Part shown: positions 51,129 to 61,731 of the stretch, in pieces | How positions within the stretch are numbered: the stretch's first letter is position 1 | Layout: each line of letters starts with the position of its first letter | From: Autumnicola lenta | GTDB taxonomy: Bacteria; Bacteroidota; Bacteroidia; Flavobacteriales; Flavobacteriaceae | Assembly: GCF_031846515.1 (NCBI RefSeq) | Contig: NZ_JAVRHO010000009.1 | Location: 1 to 64,000 of the forward strand | DNA length: 64,000 nucleotides | Direction of reading: 5' to 3' | The notes under the pieces: generated by a model | Told to the model about the DNA's origin: nothing | The model's input: the letters and a program-made list of their open reading frames with translations, nothing else | Database searches by the model: none | Position numbers and translations under genes: made by a program

Positions 51129-54100
51129 ATGACTAAAATGCAACAAATTTTTACAAAAGACCGGTCAGGGCGAAAAGGTTTTCGCACGGTTTTGATGCTT
51201 ATTATCCTCTTTGGTTTTTCGGGATATGCACAAAATACAACTGTAACCGGTACGATCACTTCCCAGAGTGATGGAATTCCCTTGCCTGGGGTAAATGTGA
51301 TTGAGAAGGGAACTTCTAATGGTGTTGTTACAGGAATGGACGGAAACTACACTATTGACGTTCCGTCCCAGGCAACGCTGGTTTTTTCTTACCTGGGGTT
51401 TGAAACCCGGGAAATTGCTGTAGACGGGCAAACACAATTAGACGTAGCTTTGGGTGATGACCTGGAGTCTCTGGATGATGTCGTTGTTGTAGGCTATGGT
51501 ACCCAACGTAAATCAGACCTTACAGGATCTGTAAGTGCTATTGATGCTGATGAAGTCCAAAAGGTATCCAACAGTGATGTTTCACAGCTTTTGCAGGGTA
51601 GGTCTGCAGGGGTTACTGTAACAGCTGATGGTCAGCCTGGAGCTGGTGCTAATGTGCGAATTAGAGGAGTGTCCACCTTTGGTGATAGCCAGCCACTTTA
51701 TATCGTTGATGGTGTGCCGGTAGGAACTTCGATTAGAGATTTTAACCCTAATGACATTGAGACTATTCAGGTTCTTAAGGATGCTTCTGCAGGTGCTATT
51801 TACGGTTCCAGGGCGGCTAATGGTGTGGTAATTATCACTACTAAGCAAGGAACAAAAAACACTCCTTTACAAATCCAGTATAGTGGATATTACGGGATTG
51901 ACGAGGTGGCACAAAGGATCCCTGTTTTAGGCAGAGAGGACTATCAAATGATCTCAAATGAAAAGAGAATAAATGCGGGTCAACCTTTAATTCCCGGAAA
52001 TGATCCCGAATCTGATTTATTTATAAGTGATATTAATACGGACTGGCAAGATGTTGGGCTCAAAAGTGGAAGCCGACAAAACCATAATTTCGGATTCTCC
52101 GGGGGTGGTGAGAACATCACTTACAATGCTACTATGGACTACTTTAGTAATGAAGGGGTTTTTGTGGGTAATGGTCCTGATTATGAAAGATATTCCGGAA
52201 GAATTAACACCGTAATGGAGAAAGGTAGGTTTAAAATTTCACCTTCTTTATATTATACTCACAGTTTTGAGAATTCTCTAACTTTTCGAGGAGATGTTTT
52301 AACCGGGGGACGTCCTCCACTGATAAATGACCTTGTAAATGCAATCCCTACCTTAGGTGTTTATGATCCCACTAATGAAGGTGGTTATGCAGGAACTTCT
52401 TCAGAAATTCACCAGGAAATTGTTTTGAACGTGCCTGGTATTAATAACCTCTTTACTAATAATGTAGAGGTGGACAGAATTTTTGCGATAGTGAACCCGG
52501 AGTTTAAAATCCTTGATTCAGAGGATCATCAACTAACTTATAAATTGAATACCAGTTATGATAAAACGCATGTGAGAAGTTTCTCTTTTGTACCGGAATT
52601 TGAAATGGGGTATTTCTTTGGATCGGGAAGGTCGCTTTTAGATGATAATTCAACGATTTATACAGTAGGTCTTGTTGAGAATACATTAAATTATAATACA
52701 AATTTTGATCAGCACACCCTTGATTTTGTGATTGGACAAACTTTTCAGAAGAATACTACAATTATAAGGACTGCACATTCTGAAGACTTACCAAAACCTT
52801 ATTATCCTGTACTTTCTAATGGAGTTAATCAAACAGTAGGAGGACAGGAGATTGAAAGTTCTCTTGCATCTTATTTCGGAAGGGTGAATTATAACTTTGA
52901 CGACAGGTATCTTTTAACAGCAACAGTAAGAAGGGATGGGTCTTCCAGGTTCGCATCTGAAAACAGGTGGGGAACTTTTCCTTCTTTAGCTTTGGGATGG
53001 AGGATTATTAATGAAGACTTCTTCAATGTTTCGGAAGACTTAGTAAGTAATTTGAAACTAAGGGCTAGTTATGGTGAATTGGGAAATCAAAATATAGGCG
53101 ATTATCTTTATCAGGCTGTAATTAACAGAAACATTCCTTACAATTTTAATGGAGACAGAGTTTTAGGTGGACTGCAAACCAGTGTGGTGTCAGAAGATAT
53201 TGTTTGGGAAACTACGACTTCTCTTGATGTGGGTCTGGATGCTACCTTGTTTAATCGTAAAGTGGATCTTGTTCTTGATTACTATGAGAGAGAAACAGTT
53301 GACATTCTTGTAGGGGTGCCAATCCCCTGGTCTACAGGTTCTGTTAATGTGAATCCGCTGGTAAATGCCGGAAGTATTCGAAATTCTGGTTTTGAAGCAG
53401 AAGTTACTTACCACCATGATGGTAATGAGGATTTTAATTTTGATTTATCTGCAAACGCAAGTACTATTAATAATGAAGTGCTGGCCCTTGGAGGTAATAA
53501 CGAACCTATCACTGGAGTAGGTTCCAGAACACAGGTGGGAAGAGAAGTAGGTGAACATTTCGGCTTTGTTTACGAGGGTATTTTTCAAAGCCAGCAAGAA
53601 GTTGAAGAGCATGCGTTTCAAAGTGCAGCTACGGCTCCTGGCGACGTAAGGTTTCAGGATCTTAATGATGACGGCCAAATTAATGCTGACGACCGTACAT
53701 TTCTTGGTAGTGCCCTTCCAAGTGTTACTTACGGTTTAAATTTCTCTGCAAATTATAAGAATTTTGACTTTACTTTATTTACTTCAGGGGCAGCAGGATA
53801 CTATATAAACAGTAGATTGTATCGTTCTCTTATGCTTTCTACAGGGTTTATTAATGCGCATGAAGATATATTGGATAGATGGACACCTGAGAATACCGAT
53901 ACAAACATTCCACGTGTAATTGCAAACGATCCTAACAACAATGCAAGGGATTCCAACAGACCAGGATGGCTACAAAAAGGAGATTACCTTAGGATTAATA
54001 CTGTTTCCCTTGGGTATACCATGCCGGAAGAACTTGTTGGTAACTTTATAAATTCTTTGCGCGTTTATGGAACGGTACAGAACTTGTATACTTTCCAATA

Positions 54101-54212
54101 CTACAAAGGTTTTAACCCTGATTTTAACTCTGGAGTATTGGAACCTGGGTTTGATAACGGAACTTATCCCAGGCCCAGAACAATTATGTTAGGCGTTGAT
54201 TTATCATTTTAA
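51129..54212 (+). CDS. SusC-like TonB-dependent outer-membrane transporter
   Basis: 1027 residues. Signal peptide (about 1-34, ending GYAQN), a carboxypeptidase-regulatory-like domain (VTGTITSQSDGIPLPGVNVI to about residue 105), the Ton-box-like DDVVVVGYGTQRKSDLTGSV (about 116-135), the plug domain with QLLQGRSAGVTV and NVRIRGVSTFG, then a 22-strand barrel ending in the aromatic LGVDLSF. It imports oligosaccharides bound by its SusD partner, which starts 12 bases downstream. From the enzymes that follow, the substrate is likely an alpha-1,5-arabinan or a related arabinose-rich oligomer. Confidence 0.95.
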   Translation: MTKMQQIFTKDRSGRKGFRTVLMLIILFGFSGYAQNTTVTGTITSQSDGIPLPGVNVIEKGTSNGVVTGMDGNYTIDVPSQATLVFSYLGFETREIAVDGQTQLDVALGDDLESLDDVVVVGYGTQRKSDLTGSVSAIDADEVQKVSNSDVSQLLQGRSAGVTVTADGQPGAGANVRIRGVSTFGDSQPLYIVDGVPVGTSIRDFNPNDIETIQVLKDASAGAIYGSRAANGVVIITTKQGTKNTPLQIQYSGYYGIDEVAQRIPVLGREDYQMISNEKRINAGQPLIPGNDPESDLFISDINTDWQDVGLKSGSRQNHNFGFSGGGENITYNATMDYFSNEGVFVGNGPDYERYSGRINTVMEKGRFKISPSLYYTHSFENSLTFRGDVLTGGRPPLINDLVNAIPTLGVYDPTNEGGYAGTSSEIHQEIVLNVPGINNLFTNNVEVDRIFAIVNPEFKILDSEDHQLTYKLNTSYDKTHVRSFSFVPEFEMGYFFGSGRSLLDDNSTIYTVGLVENTLNYNTNFDQHTLDFVIGQTFQKNTTIIRTAHSEDLPKPYYPVLSNGVNQTVGGQEIESSLASYFGRVNYNFDDRYLLTATVRRDGSSRFASENRWGTFPSLALGWRIINEDFFNVSEDLVSNLKLRASYGELGNQNIGDYLYQAVINRNIPYNFNGDRVLGGLQTSVVSEDIVWETTTSLDVGLDATLFNRKVDLVLDYYERETVDILVGVPIPWSTGSVNVNPLVNAGSIRNSGFEAEVTYHHDGNEDFNFDLSANASTINNEVLALGGNNEPITGVGSRTQVGREVGEHFGFVYEGIFQSQQEVEEHAFQSAATAPGDVRFQDLNDDGQINADDRTFLGSALPSVTYGLNFSANYKNFDFTLFTSGAAGYYINSRLYRSLMLSTGFINAHEDILDRWTPENTDTNIPRVIANDPNNNARDSNRPGWLQKGDYLRINTVSLGYTMPEELVGNFINSLRVYGTVQNLYTFQYYKGFNPDFNSGVLEPGFDNGTYPRPRTIMLGVDLSF

Positions 54213-54224
54213 AAAATAAATAAT

Positions 54225-55793
54225 ATGAAAATTACAAAATTTTTAATGTTTTCGTTAGGCATGCTAGTACTTGTAGGATGTGAGGACGAGCTGGATTTAA
54301 CCAATCCAAACAGCATGACAGCTGTGGAATACTGGTCGAATGAAGAGCAGGCGATAGCAGGTGTAAATGCTGCTTATACTAACTTGTTAAATGATGGTTA
54401 TTACATGAGGATGACACCTGCTTTAACAGATGGTCGGGCTGATGATTTTAAGGCAGATAGTCCCTGGCCAGATTTGGGACAGGTCTCTAATTTTACCATT
54501 TTGCCAACTTCAGGACCTATTACCTGGATGTGGGAGACTTACTATCAACAAGTTTTTAGAACCAACCAGGTTTTGGCAAATGTACCCGATATCGATATGG
54601 ATCAAGATGTTAAAGACCGTGTACTTGGTCAGGCATACTTTCTAAGGGGACTGGCTTATTTCCATCTTGCCATTAATTATCAGAGGGTTCCTTTAATTCT
54701 TACTCCGGCCCAAGGTGCGGAAGATTACTATCAACCTACAGCTTCTGAAGAAGAATTGTGGTCGCAAATTGTATCAGATTTTTCTAGTGCTCAGGGGTTG
54801 CTACCTGTAGATTATGCATCAGTATCAGGTCCGGATCGGGGACAGCTTGGTAGAGCTACAAAAGGTGCTGCAACAGGGTTTTTGGGTAAAACATACCTTT
54901 ACATGGAAGAATGGAGTTCAGCTGCAGCAGAGTTTAGGAAATTAATTGAAGGTCCGGAGCTTAATAACTATTCATTATTGGATAATTATGCGGATAATTT
55001 TAGCCCCTTTACCGAAAACAATGCAGAATCCCTTTTTGAAGTTCAATTTGCCACACCAGATCAGGTTGGTGGAACCGTTAAAAATTATGGGGGAGATCCT
55101 CAAAACGCCTGGATGCAGGTTTCTTCTGTAGGGCATACATATGCTCAGGATGGTTTTGGATATTCAGATTTTTTACCTACACGTTGGATCTACAATGAAT
55201 ACAACGAAGAGGAAACTAGAAGTGATAATGTTGATCCAAGGTTGTTGGTATCAATTGCTTCTTATGAACCCGAAGCAAATTCTACAACAGTGTATGGCGG
55301 TGTGGAATGGCCACATGCACCAGATGCCATATATCCACGCAAGTATACTCATGATGGATATGGATTTGAAACAGAGAGCCAGGGGGGTGTGGAACTTTCC
55401 GGTATTAATTATCGCTTAATGAGATATTCAGATGTTTTGCTCATGTATGCTGAAGCTTTAAATGAAATGGGGCAAACTCAGGAAGCTTATCAATATATTA
55501 ACCAGGTTAGGAACAGGGCTAACTTGCCAGATTTGGAAGAAGTAAAACCTAATTTATCTCAGGAAGAAATGAGGGATCAAATAGCCCATGAACGTGCACT
55601 GGAACTTTCTATGGAAAGTATAAGGTTCCATGATATTGTAAGATGGGGATGGTTATACGACGATGAGAAGCTGGCATTACTTAGAGAGCGGGATAGTGAA
55701 TTTGAGACCTGGAGGCCAGGTAAAGAATATCTTCCTATTCCACAATCTGAGTTAGATGTAAATCCTAATGCTGAACCAAATTCGGCTAACTAA
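54225..55793 (+). CDS. SusD/RagB-like glycan-binding lipoprotein
   Basis: 522 residues. Lipoprotein signal with GC at residues 18-19 (MLVLVGCEDELDLTNPNSMT). The mature protein has SusD hallmarks: AVEYWSNEEQAIAGVNAAYT, RGLAYFHLAINYQRVPL, the TPR-like helices and the C-terminal YLPIPQSELDVNPN ending. It sits on the outside of the SusC barrel and captures the glycan. The 114 bases to the next gene hold no clear terminator, so the enzymes downstream are probably cotranscribed. Confidence 0.95.
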   Translation: MKITKFLMFSLGMLVLVGCEDELDLTNPNSMTAVEYWSNEEQAIAGVNAAYTNLLNDGYYMRMTPALTDGRADDFKADSPWPDLGQVSNFTILPTSGPITWMWETYYQQVFRTNQVLANVPDIDMDQDVKDRVLGQAYFLRGLAYFHLAINYQRVPLILTPAQGAEDYYQPTASEEELWSQIVSDFSSAQGLLPVDYASVSGPDRGQLGRATKGAATGFLGKTYLYMEEWSSAAAEFRKLIEGPELNNYSLLDNYADNFSPFTENNAESLFEVQFATPDQVGGTVKNYGGDPQNAWMQVSSVGHTYAQDGFGYSDFLPTRWIYNEYNEEETRSDNVDPRLLVSIASYEPEANSTTVYGGVEWPHAPDAIYPRKYTHDGYGFETESQGGVELSGINYRLMRYSDVLLMYAEALNEMGQTQEAYQYINQVRNRANLPDLEEVKPNLSQEEMRDQIAHERALELSMESIRFHDIVRWGWLYDDEKLALLRERDSEFETWRPGKEYLPIPQSELDVNPNAEPNSAN

Positions 55794-55907
55794 CAGAAAT
55801 TTTTCAGAAAGGGCTGACTGGAAGTGCTTAATAGAGCAGGCGGTGAAATTTCAGCTTGTCGATAATTGTAGTTTTTAGGCAGCCTCTTCTTTTTTAAATA
55901 AATTAAT

Positions 55908-57452
55908 ATGAACAAAACTTTTAAAGGAATATTTGGCGGCCTGGCAGCCATCTTTTTTGCAGGTACTGTACAAGCCCAGACAACGGTTAGCATAGAAAAT
56001 AAAGAAGATACTCCGGTAATCAGTAAACATATTTATGGCCACTTTGCTGAACATTTGGGACGCTCTATCTACGACGGTCTCTATGTAGGCGAAGACAGTC
56101 CTATTCCGAATACTGATGGAGTACGAAACGACCTCATTAAAGCACTTAGAGAGCTGCAAATCCCCAACCTCAGATGGCCGGGTGGTTGTTTTGCAGACAC
56201 CTACCACTGGAAAGATGGAATTGGACCAAAAGAAGATCGTCCTACCCTCGTAAATGCCTGGTGGGGAGGAGTTACTGAAAATAATAGCTTTGGAACTCAC
56301 GATTTCCTTAACCTTTGTGAGAAACTTGGAGCGGAACCTTACTTAGCAGCAAACCTGGGTAGTGGAACGGTAGAAGAGTTTACAGATTGGATTCAATATG
56401 TTAACCATTCTGAAGGAAGCCCCATGGCTAAACTTAGAAAGGAAAATGGAAGAGAAGAACCCTGGAATGTGAAATATTGGGGTGTTGGAAACGAAATGTG
56501 GGGTTGTGGAGGAAATATGACTCCGGAATTTTACGCCAACCTTTACCGCCAGTATGCTACTTTTATGACCAGCTGGGAAAATGAAAACAATCTCTACAGG
56601 ATCGCTTCCGGAGCAAATCAGGATGATTATCACTGGACAGAAGTCTTGATGAGGGATATTCCTAAACATTTAATTGAAGGAGTTGCATTGCATTCGTACT
56701 CTTTTGTAGAGTGGGATAAGAAAGGATCTGCTACAGATTTTAATGAAGAAGAATATTTTTCTACAATGAAAACTGCTTTGTGGATGCAGGAACTTATTGA
56801 TAAGCATACTGATATTATGGATAAATATGATCCTGAAAATGAGATAGATCTTATTGTAGATGAATGGGGTGGTTGGTACGAAGTTGAAGAAGGTACAAAC
56901 CCAGGTTTCCTTTATCAGCAGAATACTATGAGAGACGCTATGATTGCAGGTGCGACATTAAATATTTTCAACAATGAAAGTGAGAGGGTAAAAATGGCAA
57001 ATTTGGCCCAGACTGTGAATGTACTTCAGGCGGTAGCGTTGACTGAGGGGGAAAATATGCTTTTAACCCCAACTTACCACGTGATGAAAATGTACACTGT
57101 ACATCACGATTCGCAATTGTTGCCTGTAGATTTTGAATCTCCGGACTATACTTATAATGGAGAATCGTTGCCGGCAATTTCTGTTTCAGCATCAAAAAAA
57201 GATGGGAAAGTTGCTATTTCCCTTGTAAATATCGATGCTAAGAAAGAAAACAAAGTGAAGATTAATCTTGAAGCCCTGGATGTGGAGAATATGACCGCAA
57301 CTATTTTAACTTCAGAGAAACTACAGGATCACAATACCTTTGAAAATACAGAAAAAATTTCTCCGGAGCAGTTTAAGGATTTCAAATTAAGAAAAGGAGA
57401 GCTACAGGTAACTTTACCTCCTTTTTCTGTAGTAGTGCTAGAATCCGAATAA
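55908..57452 (+). CDS. GH51 alpha-L-arabinofuranosidase
   Basis: 514 residues with a signal peptide (MNKTFKGIFGGLAAIFFAGT, cleavage near VQAQ). The GH51 signature is plain: SKHIYGHFAEHLGRSIYDGL near the start, LRWPGGCFADTYHWKDGIGP, acid/base Glu in WGVGNEMWGCGG (about 195) and nucleophile Glu in LIVDEWGGWYE (about 320), then the C-terminal beta-sandwich. GH51 enzymes release terminal arabinofuranose from arabinan and arabinoxylan side chains. The exported form suits periplasmic trimming of imported oligomers. Confidence 0.94.
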   Translation: MNKTFKGIFGGLAAIFFAGTVQAQTTVSIENKEDTPVISKHIYGHFAEHLGRSIYDGLYVGEDSPIPNTDGVRNDLIKALRELQIPNLRWPGGCFADTYHWKDGIGPKEDRPTLVNAWWGGVTENNSFGTHDFLNLCEKLGAEPYLAANLGSGTVEEFTDWIQYVNHSEGSPMAKLRKENGREEPWNVKYWGVGNEMWGCGGNMTPEFYANLYRQYATFMTSWENENNLYRIASGANQDDYHWTEVLMRDIPKHLIEGVALHSYSFVEWDKKGSATDFNEEEYFSTMKTALWMQELIDKHTDIMDKYDPENEIDLIVDEWGGWYEVEEGTNPGFLYQQNTMRDAMIAGATLNIFNNESERVKMANLAQTVNVLQAVALTEGENMLLTPTYHVMKMYTVHHDSQLLPVDFESPDYTYNGESLPAISVSASKKDGKVAISLVNIDAKKENKVKINLEALDVENMTATILTSEKLQDHNTFENTEKISPEQFKDFKLRKGELQVTLPPFSVVVLESE

Positions 57453-57587
57453 AAATTTTCAGATAAAACATAAACCTTTTCAGGTTTAAGTAATAATCAG
57501 GCGGAAATGGAGATGCAATAGAGAAATCTGCCGTTTCCGGTTCCGCTTGTTTTGTACCTGGTGCAGAAAACAGTTAAAATGAAGTGT

Positions 57588-59234
57588 ATGAAAAAGTCTA
57601 AGCTTATTTCGAAATTCCTGATTTTCCTGATGGTGTTTTCTATGGGAGCAGTTTCCATAAGTTGCTCAGAGGATGATAGCGATTTTACCGATGATTCCGT
57701 TCAAGAACCAGATCCCGACCCTGACCCTGACCCTGACCCCGACCCGGATCCTACAGATTCTTTTGCAGGGCCAACTTATCCAGATGACTATACAAATATA
57801 GCATCATGGGAACAACGTTCACAATGGAACTTGGCCAACGTGCATGATCCCACGGTAGAAAAAGATGGTGATTATTTTTATATGTACCAAACAGATGCTT
57901 CCTATGGAAATGCCCATGAAGGGCACGGACATTTTCCTGTGCGCCGCTCTACAGACCTTGTAAACTGGGAACATCGTGGGGCAGTATTTTCTGAAGCACC
58001 GGCATGGGTAAAGGATTCCCTTAATAACATGCGCGCAAATATGGACCCTGCCTTACCTCCAATCGAGAATCCTAACTACGGATTTTGGGCACCACATATT
58101 AAAAAAGTAGATAACAAATTCCGTTTGTACTATAGTGTTGTGGTCACTAATCCTATCGTTGGATCAGATCCTAATACTTCATGGACCGAGCGTGCATTTA
58201 TTGGGTTGGCCGAAACAGACGATTTAGCTTCCGGTAATTGGGAAGACAAGGGAATGGTGGTGAGTTCTATTGCAGATGGTGAGGAAACTTATTTAAGGGA
58301 GAATGGAAATGACTGGAGCGGATATTTTAAGTTTAATGCCATAGATCCCAGTTTTATAGTTACCCCTGAAGGTGAACATTGGCTAATATACGGCTCCTGG
58401 CATTCCGGTATCGCTGCTGTGCAACTTGATCCTGCGACTGGAAAACCCACTAAACTTGATAATGTAGAAGATTACGGCGTTCGTATTGCCGGCCGGGGAA
58501 ATGTAAATACCAATCGTTGGCAGGGGTTGGAAGGACCTGAAATTATTTATAATGAAGAAACTGGATATTACTACCTTTTCCTTGCCTATGATGAACTTTC
58601 AGTAGCTTACAACACCCGGGTTGTGCGTTCACAGAATATTACCGGCCCTTACGTAGGTATGGATGGAGCCAGTATAACTGAAGGAGCTGAAGCCTTACCA
58701 ATTTTAACTCATCCATATGCTTTTAATAATCATCCCGGGTGGGTTGGATTTTCTCATCCATCTGTTTTTCAGGATTCGGAAACAGGGGAATGGTTTTACT
58801 CTTCGCAAGCCCGTTTACCTGAAGGAGTTCCGGGAATCAATGTTTCTAATGCAGTGATGATGGGGCACGTAAGAAAAATTGAATGGACAGAAGATGGTTG
58901 GCCATTGGTATCTCCGGAACGTTATGCAGGAGTGCCCGAGACGCCAATAACTGAAGAATCTATTGTAGGTACCTGGGAGCATATTACGCTTGAATACAGA
59001 TACAGGGAAATTCAGGAAAGCTCAAATGTAGTTTTTCATGAAGACAATACCATTACGGGAAGTATTACCGGTAGCTGGTCTTTCGACAGCGATTCTAATA
59101 CGCTTACAATAAATGACCGGGAACATATTGTGGCAAATGCCTGGGACTGGGAAGCGTCGCCTAGACATAAAACTTTAACCTATGTTGGCCTTACTTCATC
59201 TGGGAGATCTGTATGGGGTAAAAAGGTTGATTAG
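57588..59234 (+). CDS. GH43 endo-arabinanase-like lipoprotein with C-terminal lipocalin-like domain
   Basis: I start at ATG 57588 because MKKSKLISKFLIFLM leads to lipobox SISC (Cys26); starts at 57552 and 57579 are possible. An acidic linker of seven Asp-Pro pairs follows. The GH43 five-bladed propeller has the three acids in VHDPTVEKDGDYFY, NAIDPSFIV and LEGPEIIYNEETG. VGFSHPSVFQ supports the endo-arabinanase group. After about residue 460 a beta-rich domain (IVGTWEHITLEYRYREIQ, TGSITGSWSFDS) follows, a lipocalin-like C-terminus of the kind attached to some surface GH43 enzymes. The lipid anchor and spacer suggest display on the cell surface, where long arabinan is cut first. Confidence 0.9.
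   Translation: MKKSKLISKFLIFLMVFSMGAVSISCSEDDSDFTDDSVQEPDPDPDPDPDPDPDPTDSFAGPTYPDDYTNIASWEQRSQWNLANVHDPTVEKDGDYFYMYQTDASYGNAHEGHGHFPVRRSTDLVNWEHRGAVFSEAPAWVKDSLNNMRANMDPALPPIENPNYGFWAPHIKKVDNKFRLYYSVVVTNPIVGSDPNTSWTERAFIGLAETDDLASGNWEDKGMVVSSIADGEETYLRENGNDWSGYFKFNAIDPSFIVTPEGEHWLIYGSWHSGIAAVQLDPATGKPTKLDNVEDYGVRIAGRGNVNTNRWQGLEGPEIIYNEETGYYYLFLAYDELSVAYNTRVVRSQNITGPYVGMDGASITEGAEALPILTHPYAFNNHPGWVGFSHPSVFQDSETGEWFYSSQARLPEGVPGINVSNAVMMGHVRKIEWTEDGWPLVSPERYAGVPETPITEESIVGTWEHITLEYRYREIQESSNVVFHEDNTITGSITGSWSFDSDSNTLTINDREHIVANAWDWEASPRHKTLTYVGLTSSGRSVWGKKVD
57707..57754. repeat. Asp-Pro hexanucleotide repeat
   Basis: About seven copies of GACCCT/GACCCC variants coding for a (Asp-Pro)n spacer after the lipobox. 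Copy number could vary by slippage, always in frame because the unit is six bases. Confidence 0.85.
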
Positions 59235-59294
59235 AAAAAATTAGGAGAGCACATAATAAAGAAACTAAAGAACACGGCACGCGTGTTAGGTAAT

Positions 59295-61712
59295 ATGCAA
59301 TTTATAAACAAGATGTTAGTTGGGAGGACCGGGACCGGGAAATTTTATTTTCTGGTACTCGGTTTTCTTTGTGTTCTTTTTGCCCCTCAGGCTAAGGCAC
59401 AATCCCCACAGAAAATAAAACTTTTTGATTTAAAGGATGTTCAGTTACACGAGAGTGCCTTTAAAAACGCTCAGGATGTAGATTTGGAGTATATTCTAAA
59501 ATTAAATCCTGACAGGTTACTCTTTCCGTTTCTAAGGGAAGCAGGACTTGCCCCAAAAGCTGAAAGTTATCCTAACTGGGAGAATACAGGTCTCGACGGG
59601 CACATAGGCGGACATTATTTAACAGCCCTTTCCCTTATGTACGCTTCTACCGGAAATCAGGAAGTACTGGACCGGTTAAACTATATGATAAGCGAATTAA
59701 ATCGGGTTCAACAGGCCAACGGCAATGGTTATATTGGCGGAGTTCCCGGCAGCACAGAACTTTGGGAAGAAATTGAAAGCGGAAGAATAGATGCCGGTAG
59801 TTTTAGCTTAAATGAGAAATGGGTACCTCTTTATAATATACATAAGACTTTTGCCGGTCTCAGGGATGCTTATCAAATTGCGGGGAATGAATTGGCTAAA
59901 GATATGCTTATAGACTATGCAGATTGGATGCTGAAGGTGACCGAAGACCTTTCTGATGAGCAAATCCAAATTATTTTAAGGTCTGAACATGGAGGGCTAA
60001 ACGAGGTTTTTGCAGATGTTGCAAATATTACAGGAGAGGACAAATACCTGCACCTGGCTAAAAGATTTTCTCACGAGGTACTGCTGCATCCATTAAGTGA
60101 AGAAAAGGATGTTTTAAACGGAATGCATGCCAATACCCAAATTCCTAAAGTGGTAGGTTTTGAAGCCATAGCTGCATTGACCGGAGATAATGAATATCAC
60201 GATGCCGCAAAGTATTTTTGGGAAAATGTGGTAAACGAGCGTACGGTTGCCATAGGAGGTAACAGTGTACGGGAACATTTTCATCCCACATCAGATTTCT
60301 CTTCTATGGTGAACAGCGTTCAGGGGCCTGAAACCTGCAACACCTACAATATGCTCAAATTGAGCAAGCAACTCTTCCAGTCAGAAGGCATGGAGAAGTA
60401 TTTGGATTATTATGAGGAAGGATTATACAACCATATTCTTTCTTCCCAACATCCGGAGAAAGGCGGTTTTGTATATTTTACTCCGATGAGGCCGGGCCAC
60501 TACCGGGTTTATTCTCAACCTGAAACCAGTTTTTGGTGCTGTGTGGGATCTGGTATTGAAAATCATGGAAAGTACAATGAACTTATTTATGCCCATTCTG
60601 AAAACGATTTGTATATAAACCTTTTTATTCCTTCTACTTTAAATTGGGAAGAGAGAAGCTTTTCACTAACTCAGGAAACTAACTTTCCTGAAGAGGAATC
60701 TACATCAATCATTGTAAAGACTAAAAATCCGCAGGATATAAACCTTAAGTTGAGATATCCACGTTGGATTGCTCCCGGAGAATTAAAAATTGAGGTAAAC
60801 GGTGATCAGGTAAATGTGAACTCCGACCCGGGCAATTACGTTTCGATCAACAGGAAATGGAAAGATGGTGATAGAGTAGAGGTGAAATTGCCTATGCACC
60901 TCACTTCTATAAGATTACCGGATGGTTCAGATTACAAAGCATTAAAATATGGGCCAATTGTTTTGGCGGCTAAAATTGGAAAAGACAGTCTACCAGGTCT
61001 TTTTGCAGATGCCAGCAGGGGAGGACACATTGCAGCCGGAGAGCAAATTCCGCAAACAGAAATGCCTTATTTTCTTTCAGATCAAACCGAAAATATTGAA
61101 AATCTGGTTAAAAAAGTGCCGGGTAAAAAATTAACATTTTCGGCATCAGAAGTATTATATCCATCTGAATTTAAAAATCTTGAGTTCATTCCTTTTTATA
61201 AGCTGCACGAGTCCAGGTATGTTATATATCTTCCTTTGGAAACTACTGAAAATATTCAGAAAATCAGGAAGGAACTTGAACAAAAGGAGAAAGAAGAAAA
61301 AATGTTGGCGACGATGACCATAGATGTAATTGCTCCCGGAGAGCAACAGCCCGAGGCAGATCATTTTATTGAAAGCGAGAATTCTAATATCGGGGTTAAT
61401 CAAGATCGTCACTGGAGGGATGCTGAAGGTTGGTTCAGCTATCGCCTTGTTGATAAGGAAAAGCAGGCCCGAAGACTTAGAATAACCTATTTTGGAGGAG
61501 ATAACAATCGGAATTTTAAAGTTCTCATCAATAATAAAGTTATAGCCGAAGAGAGCTTCCACGGTTTAGAAGGAAACCGTTTTTTCGAAAAAGAATACAC
61601 ACTTCCTGCCGGAATTGTAAAAAACAGCAATGGTACGACGTTAAATTTGAAATTTGAAGCTCTTCCCGGTTCGCGTACTGCCGGGATTTATGGAGTAAAA
61701 TTGTTAAAATAA
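59295..61712 (+). CDS. GH127 beta-L-arabinofuranosidase
   Basis: 805 residues from ATG 59295; a GTG at 59283 is also in frame. The N-terminal region, FYFLVLGFLCVLFAPQAKAQ, is a signal peptide. GH127 features: HIGGHYLTALSLMYAS and YNIHKTFAGLRDAYQ of the alpha/alpha barrel, the metal-site Glu and Cys in GPETCNTYNML (about 345), and the Cys pair in FWCCVGSGIENHGKY (about 414). These match the Glu-x-Cys and Cys-Cys zinc set of the Bifidobacterium HypBA1 enzyme. A C-terminal DUF6805-type module (HFIESENSNIGVNQDRHWRD, GSRTAGIYGVKLLK) is present. Beta-linked arabinofuranose is rare in plain arabinan, so the real substrate is more complex. Confidence 0.92.
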   Translation: MQFINKMLVGRTGTGKFYFLVLGFLCVLFAPQAKAQSPQKIKLFDLKDVQLHESAFKNAQDVDLEYILKLNPDRLLFPFLREAGLAPKAESYPNWENTGLDGHIGGHYLTALSLMYASTGNQEVLDRLNYMISELNRVQQANGNGYIGGVPGSTELWEEIESGRIDAGSFSLNEKWVPLYNIHKTFAGLRDAYQIAGNELAKDMLIDYADWMLKVTEDLSDEQIQIILRSEHGGLNEVFADVANITGEDKYLHLAKRFSHEVLLHPLSEEKDVLNGMHANTQIPKVVGFEAIAALTGDNEYHDAAKYFWENVVNERTVAIGGNSVREHFHPTSDFSSMVNSVQGPETCNTYNMLKLSKQLFQSEGMEKYLDYYEEGLYNHILSSQHPEKGGFVYFTPMRPGHYRVYSQPETSFWCCVGSGIENHGKYNELIYAHSENDLYINLFIPSTLNWEERSFSLTQETNFPEEESTSIIVKTKNPQDINLKLRYPRWIAPGELKIEVNGDQVNVNSDPGNYVSINRKWKDGDRVEVKLPMHLTSIRLPDGSDYKALKYGPIVLAAKIGKDSLPGLFADASRGGHIAAGEQIPQTEMPYFLSDQTENIENLVKKVPGKKLTFSASEVLYPSEFKNLEFIPFYKLHESRYVIYLPLETTENIQKIRKELEQKEKEEKMLATMTIDVIAPGEQQPEADHFIESENSNIGVNQDRHWRDAEGWFSYRLVDKEKQARRLRITYFGGDNNRNFKVLINNKVIAEESFHGLEGNRFFEKEYTLPAGIVKNSNGTTLNLKFEALPGSRTAGIYGVKLLK

Positions 61713-61731
61713 AAACAAACGTATAACTAGA

